NCBI RefSeq assembly: GCF_030651745.1
Contig: NZ_JAUSCC010000071.1
Coordinates: forward strand, 1-25,372
Direction: 5' to 3'
DNA from: Methylophaga sp.
GTDB taxonomy: Bacteria > Pseudomonadota > Gammaproteobacteria > Nitrosococcales > Methylophagaceae
Length of the DNA stretch: 25,372 nt
The notes under the pieces were generated by a model. The model saw nothing but the letters and a program-made list of their open reading frames with translations, was not told the origin of the DNA and made no database searches. Shown here in pieces: positions 1 to 6,394 of this stretch (position 1 is the stretch's first letter; each line of letters starts with the position of its first letter). Both the position numbers and the translations under genes were made by a program.

Positions 1-1
1 C

Positions 2-454
2 GTTGCTCACATTGACTTATTAATGGGCCCACGTGGTTCAGCAGCAGAAGATGCTTTCTGCCGCACTATGACCGACCAGAAACAAGGTGTTAACGGCCTG
101 TTGGCTGTGGTTGCACCTAACCTGATGGTCAAACCAGCCACAGTTATGTTCAACAAAGTAACCATCAAAAACATGAAACAAGCTGTGCAAATGTTTGGCC
201 CTGCACAACGTGGTGTTTCTGTTGCGGTTGCTGAGTGTGTTGAAGATGGCACTATCCCTCTTAGTGAAGCTGATGATTGCTTCATCTGCGTTGGTGTATT
301 CATTTCACCAACAGCTGACAGTGATGAAAAAATCCAGGACTGGAACTACCGTGCAACTAAAGAAGCTATCAAACGTGCAGTAGCTCGTGAGCCTAAAGCG
401 GCTGACGTTGTTGCACAATACAAAGCTTCTGAACACCCATTTGGTGCTAAGTAA
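2..454 (+). CDS. fae: Formaldehyde-activating enzyme Fae, 5'-truncated by window edge
   Basis: Fae condenses formaldehyde with tetrahydromethanopterin (H4MPT) to give methylene-H4MPT, the entry step of H4MPT-linked formaldehyde oxidation in the cytoplasm of methylotrophs. The reading frame is open from base 2, before the first in-frame ATG at 23, and opens with VAHIDLLMGPRGSAAEDAF, a conserved internal stretch of Fae, so the N-terminus lies outside the window. The conserved blocks VVAPNLMVKPATVMFNKVTI and AVQMFGPAQRGVSVAVAE follow. About 150 residues are visible of a family usually near 170. A strong terminator follows 17 bases after the stop. Its location beside methanofuran/H4MPT synthesis genes fits the role. 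Family assignment is secure; the rest of the operon upstream is not visible. Confidence 0.96.
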   Translation, partial: VAHIDLLMGPRGSAAEDAFCRTMTDQKQGVNGLLAVVAPNLMVKPATVMFNKVTIKNMKQAVQMFGPAQRGVSVAVAECVEDGTIPLSEADDCFICVGVFISPTADSDEKIQDWNYRATKEAIKRAVAREPKAADVVAQYKASEHPFGAK

Positions 455-471
455 GTTTTAGCCTGATGCAG

Positions 472-496
472 ATGCCACCCTTCGGGGTGGCATTTT
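472..496 (+). terminator. Rho-independent terminator of fae (UUCG tetraloop)
   Basis: The arms ATGCCACCC (472-480) and GGGTGGCAT (485-493) form a perfect 9-bp GC-rich stem closed by a TTCG tetraloop and followed by TTTT (493-496). It begins 17 bases after the fae stop. The convergent HisA-like gene's stop codon (496-498) touches the U-tract. Read on the minus strand the stem has no good U-tract, so it mainly serves fae. Confidence 0.9.
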
Positions 497-1191
497 CAGT
501 TCATTATCTGGCGTATTGTATCGACGCTAAGTTTGCCTTTGTGCAACGCACTGGCAACCAGCACACCTTCGATACCTGTTTCTGCCAAATCTGTTAAGTC
601 TTGTTTTCCCCGTACACCACCCGCTGCGACTAACTTAGCGTTTGGTTTAAGCAATTGTATTTTGTTTAATAATTCCCTATCCGGCCCACTGTCACTTCCC
701 ACCGTATCCAAACTCATAACAATGATTTTTTCAGGCCATAAATCACTTTGTTCGAGTAAATCAAATTTCCCCAATAAATTTCCCTGCCTAAAATCCAAAG
801 ACAAGATAAATTCTGTTGGCTGAAGCTGCTTTAATAAATCCAGATCTTCGAGACTCTCACTTCCCAATACCGGTTTGATATTTACGATCTCATGCCAAAA
901 TAGCCAATCATCCAGGTTGCGGATCCCCGCATCCAGCCAGATAGTTAATTGTGGAAAAAGCTGGTGCAGTTGCAGATAAAAGGCTTTATCTATTTTGCCA
1001 GTTTCAATTGCATCAAGATCCGCTATGTAAATATCCGTAAACGGAAACCACATCAATAACTGTTTTATTACTGCATTCGGATAAACACTGGAGGTGAGTT
1101 GTGACTTAAGTGGCAGATAAAGATCTCGTTGACCGCCTTGGGCATGCACAACCTTGCCCCCCATTAGATCAATGACCGGTATAATCAGCAC
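496..1191 (-). CDS. HisA/HisF-related TIM-barrel protein of unknown function, C1-cofactor associated
   Basis: A 231-residue (beta/alpha)8 protein of the HisA/HisF superfamily. It begins IPVIDLMGGKVVHAQGG, with the HisA-type catalytic-position Asp at residue 8. Later strands match the family: YIADLDAI, IWLDAGIR, FILSLDFRQG, SLDTVGSDSGPDRELL and the phosphate-binding ends AAGGVRG and GVLVASALH. The QRDLYLPLKS segment replaces the usual HisA N-terminal loop and resembles the HisA-related proteins of archaea and H4MPT-using bacteria rather than histidine-pathway HisA. No his genes are nearby; instead it diverges from an mfn/pab operon. A role in H4MPT or methanofuran synthesis is inference and its reaction is unknown. 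The start is GTG (1189-1191), with GAGGTT ten bases upstream. A true HisA cannot be fully excluded. Confidence 0.82.
   Translation of the reverse strand: MLIIPVIDLMGGKVVHAQGGQRDLYLPLKSQLTSSVYPNAVIKQLLMWFPFTDIYIADLDAIETGKIDKAFYLQLHQLFPQLTIWLDAGIRNLDDWLFWHEIVNIKPVLGSESLEDLDLLKQLQPTEFILSLDFRQGNLLGKFDLLEQSDLWPEKIIVMSLDTVGSDSGPDRELLNKIQLLKPNAKLVAAGGVRGKQDLTDLAETGIEGVLVASALHKGKLSVDTIRQIMN
1180..1185 (+). promoter_or_regulatory. Candidate -10 element for the mfnD-mfnA operon
   Basis: A perfect TATAAT sits 28 bases upstream of the chosen mfnD ATG (1214), inside the 5' end of the divergent HisA-like gene. The best -35 candidate, TTGCCC at 1154-1159, would need a 20-base spacer, which is long, so this may be a weak or activator-dependent promoter. 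Only 22 bases separate the two divergent start codons, so any promoter must overlap a coding region. Confidence 0.45.
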
Positions 1192-1213
1192 TTCTTTTAT
1201 TAACCTCAGAAAA

Positions 1214-2212
1214 ATGAATTTAGTCGTCTACGAGCATATCACCAGTGGTGCATTGTGTGATGAACTGTTACCCGAATCCCTCGCACACGAAGGCGAGATG
1301 ATGCTTCATGCCATTGTGCAGGATCTGCTGCGGCTCAGTCATATTCATATCACTATTTTGCAAGATACACGCCTGACTCCCCCAGAGTGGCTGACAAACA
1401 CGCAGAGAATTACCATTCGCAGTTGCGCCAACCGGCAGGAATTTGAACATCAATGGCACACCTGTATACGTGAACATCAATTTTTTTTACTGATTGCACC
1501 AGAAACCGACAACACGCTCGTATCATTGCAACAACAAGTTAGCGACGCCAGCAAAACCTATCTGGGCTGCACAGCTGAAGCGACCATGGTGTGTAGCGAC
1601 AAACTGCGCAGTTATCATCAGCTGCAAGCCGCAAACATTCCCACTCCAACCAGCTTCTCGGCCAATAATGCACTTTTGGATCAATGTTTGATGAACCAGT
1701 CTTATATCGTCAAACCACAGGATGGCGCAGGTTGTCTGGATACATTCAAATTCGATTCTTTGGAGCAAACTCGGGCGTATTTGTTTTCCTTACCACAAAA
1801 GCGTCGGGACAAATTGATCGTCCAGCCCTATATTGAAGGCGCTATATTAAGTATCAGTATTTATGTCGATGAAGAAAACATTCAACTGCTGTCAATTAAT
1901 GAACAATTAATCGAACAACAAGCACAACAATTTGTCTTTCATGAATGCGTCACTAACAGTGATGCTACACAACAATTCAGCCAACAGCAGGCAATGCAGC
2001 TTGCCAACCAGATCCACCAGAGTATTGCTGGGTTATCCGGCTACGTCGGTATCGACTTTATTTTAAGCAATCAGGGTCCGGTGGTAGTGGATATCAATCC
2101 CCGGCTGACGACGGCTTATGTGAACTTGTCTGCGACCGGCTTGCACAACCCCGCCCTGCCGTTATGGCAGCATTTACAACGTTTGGATCAACAAGAAGCG
2201 CAATATGCATAG
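1214..2212 (+). CDS. mfnD: ATP-grasp ligase, MfnD-like (tyramine/tyrosine:glutamate ligase)
   Basis: Predicted 332-residue ATP-grasp enzyme. In methanogens MfnD joins L-glutamate to tyramine during methanofuran synthesis; methylotroph homologues are expected to add glutamate to the tyramine or tyrosine core of methylofuran. Visible features are the family-typical N-terminus MNLVVYEHITSGAL, SDKLRSYHQLQAANIPTPTS near 128-147, the nucleotide-binding Lys in YIVKPQDGAG (K167), IVQPYIEG (202-209), and the metal-binding end GIDFILSNQGPVVVDINPR (D281, D293, N295). I chose ATG 1214 because the conserved N-terminus begins there; an upstream TTG (1154) would overlap the divergent gene by 38 bases. The Shine-Dalgarno sequence is poor. 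It is the first gene of a five-gene operon. The fold is certain; the exact substrate is inferred from family and context. Confidence 0.85.
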   Translation: MNLVVYEHITSGALCDELLPESLAHEGEMMLHAIVQDLLRLSHIHITILQDTRLTPPEWLTNTQRITIRSCANRQEFEHQWHTCIREHQFFLLIAPETDNTLVSLQQQVSDASKTYLGCTAEATMVCSDKLRSYHQLQAANIPTPTSFSANNALLDQCLMNQSYIVKPQDGAGCLDTFKFDSLEQTRAYLFSLPQKRRDKLIVQPYIEGAILSISIYVDEENIQLLSINEQLIEQQAQQFVFHECVTNSDATQQFSQQQAMQLANQIHQSIAGLSGYVGIDFILSNQGPVVVDINPRLTTAYVNLSATGLHNPALPLWQHLQRLDQQEAQYA

Positions 2213-3248
2213 ACAAGAGAAAGGTTGTTTCACGGGTTGGGACATAGGTGGGGCACATCTAAAGGTGGTTCGGTGTGACACTGAAGGTCAACTGTTGCAG
2301 GCCATTGAACTGCCATGCCCGCTTTGGCTAGGTAAAGATGCTTTGCGCAAAGCCATCAGGTTAGCCATCGACACTTTGAACAACGAACTGGATCAGCAAC
2401 TGATCACCATGACTGGAGAACTGGCTGATTGTTTTGCAGACAGGGCCAGCGGCGTCTCAGAAATTCTGTCCTGTATGTCTGAATACTTTCCGACTGATCG
2501 GTTATCTGTTTTCAGTCAAGACGGCTGGTTAAGTCAGGAAGAGGCCCGTACTCATTGGGATAAAGTAGCTTCAATGAACTGGCTAGCCAGTGCACAATTT
2601 GTCACAACCCAGTATTCAACAGCCCTATTGATCGATTGTGGCAGTACCACGACTGACATTATTACTATCGATGATTCGGCTCCACAATTAACCGCCTATG
2701 ATGATCAAGGCCGATTACGCAGCGGTGAACTGTTGTATACCGGCGTTATTCGCACACCGTTAATGGCCGTCAGTCAGCAGTTGCCGTTTCGTGGTCATTG
2801 GCAAAACGTCACCGCTGAAGTCTTTGCAACCACAGGCGATTGCTGGCGCATCCTCGATGAATTAAGTGCAGCACAAATGAACGATAAAAGTGCTGATGGT
2901 AACGATTGGCAACTTGAAAACTGCCAACGCAGATTGGCCAGAATGCTGGGTACCGATGCCGGTTTATTTTCTGCAGCAGAATGGCACAATGTTGCATTAT
3001 GGTTCACGGAACAACAATTACAGCAGATCCATAACGCCTGTTTACAGGTGTTGTCTGCGCATAGCCAATTTAACCAACAAGCACCGATAATCGGAGCCGG
3101 TACCGGACGCTTTATTGTTAAACTGATTGCCAACCGCTTAAACCGTACTTATGTGGATTTTGATTCTTTGCTTGGAGCACATGACAACGCTGCAGCTTAT
3201 GCTCCTGCCAGCGCTCTTGCACTTCTGGCCCAGAGGCAGTTCACGTAA
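2205..3248 (+). CDS. mfnF: MfnF-like ASKHA protein (H4MPT-linked C1 transfer pathway protein)
   Basis: A 347-residue protein of the hydantoinase-A-like/ASKHA family long annotated in methylotrophs as a 'probable H4MPT-linked C1 transfer pathway protein'. In methanogens MfnF condenses aminomethylfuran diphosphate with glutamyl-tyramine to build methanofuran, and that role is inferred here. Phosphate-binding motifs are visible: GWDIGGAHLK (11-20), MTGELADCFADR (69-80), LLIDCGSTTTDIITI (141-155) and a late GAGTGRF. Its ATG overlaps the end of the preceding ATP-grasp gene by 8 bases (ATGCATAG), indicating translational coupling between two consecutive pathway steps. The length is normal and no key motif is missing. 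Family identification is secure; the reaction is known only from archaeal work. Confidence 0.87.
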   Translation: MHRQEKGCFTGWDIGGAHLKVVRCDTEGQLLQAIELPCPLWLGKDALRKAIRLAIDTLNNELDQQLITMTGELADCFADRASGVSEILSCMSEYFPTDRLSVFSQDGWLSQEEARTHWDKVASMNWLASAQFVTTQYSTALLIDCGSTTTDIITIDDSAPQLTAYDDQGRLRSGELLYTGVIRTPLMAVSQQLPFRGHWQNVTAEVFATTGDCWRILDELSAAQMNDKSADGNDWQLENCQRRLARMLGTDAGLFSAAEWHNVALWFTEQQLQQIHNACLQVLSAHSQFNQQAPIIGAGTGRFIVKLIANRLNRTYVDFDSLLGAHDNAAAYAPASALALLAQRQFT

Positions 3249-3257
3249 AATACCGTG

Positions 3258-4643
3258 ATGACTTCTCATTTGCCTCCCTTATGTGCTGAGCTGCCCTATC
3301 AAATAGATAGTGACATTCTGTTTGCCGCCATCCGTGATCTGCCATGGGCAGTTTTTCTGGATAGTACAATGACTGAAGGAGAAAATGGCCGCTTCGATAT
3401 TATCGCAGCTGATCCGTTTATTACCCTGCAAACACGCGATCAAAATACGATCATTGAATATCGGGATACTGATATTCAACAATCCAGCGGTGATCCATTT
3501 ATTCTGCTGCAATCAGTGTTGCAGCAATACGCTCAACCTACAACCGACTTGCCTTTTTGTGGCGGTGCCATTGGCTACTTCAGTTATGATTTAGGGCGGA
3601 GAATCGAGCAGTTGCCAGCACTGGCCATTGATGCGGAACAGATTCCGGAAATGGCGGTTGGGATTTACGATTGGGCTGTAGTAAATGATCATCAACAACA
3701 GCGCTGCTGGCTAGTCAGTTATGGAGTAAATCCTGATACTCAGCGCAATTGGTCTGCCTTGCTAAGCCGCTTACAACAGCCCAAAAAAGCTGACTCAACA
3801 AGTTTTAACGTCACTGGTGAATTACGTTGTAATCTGGATCAAACGGCTTATCAGACGGCCTTTGAAAAAATAAAATTTTATATTACCGAAGGCGACTGTT
3901 ATCAGGTCAATCTGGCAAAGCGTTATGAGATAGCTGCCAAAGGCGATCCATGGATTGCCTATCAGCAATTACGCAAACAGAATGCCGCCCCATTTTCGGC
4001 TTTTTTCTCCACCCCAGACGCGACGGTTTTAAGCTCTTCGCCTGAGCGACTATTGCGAGTCAAAAATAAACAAGTTGAAACCAAACCCATTAAAGGTACC
4101 CGTCCACGCGATCTCAATAATCCAGAACGCGACAGATTGCTTGGCAGACAATTACAAGACAGTCTTAAAGATCGTGCAGAAAATCTGATGATTGTCGATT
4201 TACTGCGTAATGATCTGGGTAAAGTGTGTGAGCCGGGTTCAATCTCAGTTCCCACCCCTTTTGCACTGGAATCTTTTGCTACAGTCCATCATCTGGTCAG
4301 TACCATTACCGGGACTTTAGCCACCGATCAAAACAGTGTCGGTTTGTTACGCGCCTGCTTTCCCGGAGGTTCCATTACAGGTGCACCTAAATTACGCGCC
4401 ATGGAAATTATCGAAGAACTCGAACCAAATCGGCGTGGCGTGTATTGTGGCAGCATCGCCTACATTGGCTTTGATGGCAATATGGACAGCAACATCACCA
4501 TACGTACTCTGGTATTCAGCGATAATCGGCTGCGATTCTGGGCAGGTGGTGGCATTGTTGCCGATTCCGAACTGGAGTCGGAGTTTCAGGAAGTTGCTGA
4601 CAAAGCCGCTGCCATGCTCGCATTGGTGGAGTCCTTACGCTAA
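3258..4643 (+). CDS. pabB: Aminodeoxychorismate synthase component I (PabB)
   Basis: Converts chorismate, with ammonia from the PabA glutaminase, to 4-amino-4-deoxychorismate, precursor of 4-aminobenzoate. The 461-residue protein has an N-terminal Trp-binding-like half (FDIIAADPFI near 46-55, CGGAIGYFSYDLGRR near 101-115) and a C-terminal chorismate-binding half. The latter contains GDCYQVNLAKRYE, PIKGTRPRDLNNPERD, DLLRNDLG, CFPGGSITGAPK and FWAGGGIVADS. The PIKGT lysine (K279) is diagnostic for PabB; anthranilate synthase has PIAGT. ATG 3258 was chosen; a GTG one codon earlier (3255) is possible. The gene starts 9 bases after mfnF and abuts mfnE (TAAATG). Its placement in the operon fits 4-aminobenzoate being the arene unit of H4MPT as well as of folate. 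No pabA is visible. Confidence 0.94.
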   Translation: MTSHLPPLCAELPYQIDSDILFAAIRDLPWAVFLDSTMTEGENGRFDIIAADPFITLQTRDQNTIIEYRDTDIQQSSGDPFILLQSVLQQYAQPTTDLPFCGGAIGYFSYDLGRRIEQLPALAIDAEQIPEMAVGIYDWAVVNDHQQQRCWLVSYGVNPDTQRNWSALLSRLQQPKKADSTSFNVTGELRCNLDQTAYQTAFEKIKFYITEGDCYQVNLAKRYEIAAKGDPWIAYQQLRKQNAAPFSAFFSTPDATVLSSSPERLLRVKNKQVETKPIKGTRPRDLNNPERDRLLGRQLQDSLKDRAENLMIVDLLRNDLGKVCEPGSISVPTPFALESFATVHHLVSTITGTLATDQNSVGLLRACFPGGSITGAPKLRAMEIIEELEPNRRGVYCGSIAYIGFDGNMDSNITIRTLVFSDNRLRFWAGGGIVADSELESEFQEVADKAAAMLALVESLR

Positions 4644-5219
4644 ATGCTTATTGTGAAACTGGGCGGCAGTCTATATCACTCAGCAGAACTTAAATCCTGG
4701 TTAACACTGTTATCACAATATGCAGAAAATGATTCGGTAGTGATCGTTCCCGGTGGCGGGCCTTTTGCTGACATGGTTCGTCAGTCTCAGGCATTGCATA
4801 AGTTTGATGATCAACATGCACACCATATGGCGCTGCTGGCGATGGCACAATACGGGCTTTTATTACATGCGCTGCAGCCTGCTGCCATTACCATAAACAC
4901 ACCGGCCGAAGCTCCCATCCGTGGTCAACTGGCGATTTGGTTACCAGACGATCAATTACTGCAAGCCGATGAACTCAAGCAAAGCTGGGATATTACCTCA
5001 GACAGTCTGGCGCTTTGGTTTACCCAGCAACACGCTCAAAGTAAATTAATTCTTATCAAATGTGCCCCCGTCACAACTGGCGACATTCATGTGTTGAGTG
5101 AAAACAGCATTATCGACCGAGGGTTTCAGGCGCTTTTTCAACAACATCCGGTTGAGACCTATGTTGTTCATTATCAACAGCTGAATGATTTCCCTGATGG
5201 TGGGGTTGTTCTCAGATGA
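4644..5219 (+). CDS. mfnE: Amino-acid-kinase-fold small-molecule kinase, MfnE-like
   Basis: A 191-residue protein of the aspartate/glutamate/uridylate kinase superfamily. The N-terminus MLIVKLGGSL carries the phosphate-binding Lys5-Gly7-Gly8; VIVPGGGPFADM (33-44) is the glycine-rich substrate loop; ITSDSLALWF and LILIKCAP form the nucleotide-side motifs. It is shorter than acetylglutamate or aspartate kinases, matching the compact archaeal MfnE, which phosphorylates (5-aminomethylfuran-3-yl)methyl phosphate to the diphosphate used by MfnF. Function is inferred from this similarity and from sitting in one operon with mfnD-, mfnF- and mfnA-like genes. The ATG directly follows the pabB stop, and its own stop overlaps the next start (ATGA). 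Confidence 0.84.
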   Translation: MLIVKLGGSLYHSAELKSWLTLLSQYAENDSVVIVPGGGPFADMVRQSQALHKFDDQHAHHMALLAMAQYGLLLHALQPAAITINTPAEAPIRGQLAIWLPDDQLLQADELKQSWDITSDSLALWFTQQHAQSKLILIKCAPVTTGDIHVLSENSIIDRGFQALFQQHPVETYVVHYQQLNDFPDGGVVLR

Positions 5220-6394
5220 GTGATCAACAAATTGCATTATCGACTTTGCTGCAGGATTTACTAAGCCAATTTATACATCTCATGAATATGGATGACGATC
5301 AACGTCTGCAACTTATAAGACAAATTGACCTCATTTTGTCCGCTGCACAGCGCCACAACCTGCCAAATTGGGCTGGACATATGACACCGGCGGTGAATGA
5401 AACTGCGGCATTAGGACAGCTGTTAGCGAGCCTGCATCAAGGCAATCTACTTTCACCAGAGCTGTATCCCGAACTCAGCATGCTAGAGAGCGATGTATTT
5501 GCTTTCTTCTGTCCGTTATTTGGACAAAAATCAGGTCATGCTACGCATGGAGGTAGCTATGGCAATCTGGATGCGTTATGGCAGGCACGAAAAAAATACG
5601 GTGATAATTCAAAACGGGTTTATGCCAGCGACCAGTCGCACTATTCGATCGCCAAGGCGTGCGACATGCTTGGCTTGGATCTCCAACTAATCGCATCAAA
5701 TTCAATGCAGCAAATGGATATCACAGCGCTGGAAACAGCCTGTAAGCAGCAAGCTCCTATGGCAATTGTAGCGACCTCGGGTACCACCAGTAGCGGACAA
5801 CTGGACGACATTACTGCCATTAAAAACATTAGTCAGAAAATTCCGTGCTGGTTGCATATTGACGCAGCGTGGGGGGGCTTTTTGAGTTTGATTGACAATA
5901 GTCCGCTTGACGCAGAACAACTAGGACAAGCTGATTCAGTGTGTTTTGATCCGCACAAAAGTCTTGGTCAACCCCGACCAAGCGGCCTACTGATGTATCA
6001 GCAAAGGTTAAAAACCACACCCTTTTCTACCCAATATTTAACGCAATCACCTCGCGATGTGTTGCCAGGGTCATATGGTGGTGAGCTGTTGCTGCCTTTG
6101 TGGTTAACAATTAAAACGCTGGGTAAAACCGGCTTAGCCAGTCAACTTCAAACAAAGTTGGATGAGGCGCGTCAATTTGCCAGCTTTATCAATCAGCAAC
6201 CTGGTTGGTGGGCACAGTGTTCGCCCACTGGCATTGTCTGTTTTACAGCACCACAACCTCATTTATCAGACTTAGTAAAGAAAGGGATTTTTTCGCAAAC
6301 AGAGCTGAATGGAAAACCAGTGTATCGAGCAGTATTTGCCAGCCACACTACTCGCTGTGAAGCACTGATTAGCGAGCTGGCGCGTTTTCTGTAA
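5216..6394 (+). CDS. mfnA: PLP-dependent group II decarboxylase, MfnA-like (probable tyrosine decarboxylase)
   Basis: A 392-residue PLP enzyme of the group II (glutamate/tyrosine/aromatic) decarboxylase family. Hallmarks are intact: HATHGGSYGNLDALWQAR (108-125, cofactor phosphate loop), DQSHYSIAKACDMLGL (139-154, His142 stacking on the PLP ring), VATSGTTSSGQLDDI (185-199), WLHIDAAWGGF (212-222, Asp216 pairing with the pyridine nitrogen) and CFDPHKSLGQPRPSG (243-257, Schiff-base Lys248). In methanogens MfnA makes tyramine for methanofuran (some homologues make beta-alanine from aspartate). Overlap with mfnE by ATGA places it in the cofactor operon, so tyrosine is the most economical substrate, but aspartate or glutamate cannot be ruled out from sequence. 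Its 3' end overlaps convergent damX by 26 bases. Confidence 0.85.
   Translation: MSDQQIALSTLLQDLLSQFIHLMNMDDDQRLQLIRQIDLILSAAQRHNLPNWAGHMTPAVNETAALGQLLASLHQGNLLSPELYPELSMLESDVFAFFCPLFGQKSGHATHGGSYGNLDALWQARKKYGDNSKRVYASDQSHYSIAKACDMLGLDLQLIASNSMQQMDITALETACKQQAPMAIVATSGTTSSGQLDDITAIKNISQKIPCWLHIDAAWGGFLSLIDNSPLDAEQLGQADSVCFDPHKSLGQPRPSGLLMYQQRLKTTPFSTQYLTQSPRDVLPGSYGGELLLPLWLTIKTLGKTGLASQLQTKLDEARQFASFINQQPGWWAQCSPTGIVCFTAPQPHLSDLVKKGIFSQTELNGKPVYRAVFASHTTRCEALISELARFL

Noticed and set aside
1154..1213. N-terminal extension of the mfnD-like gene from an upstream TTG
   Set aside because: It would overlap the divergent HisA-like gene, adds residues unlike the family, and the conserved start MNLVVYEHITSGAL begins at 1214.
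3255..4643. Anthranilate synthase component I (TrpE) instead of PabB
   Set aside because: The active-site motif is PIKGT with lysine, the PabB hallmark, not PIAGT as in TrpE.
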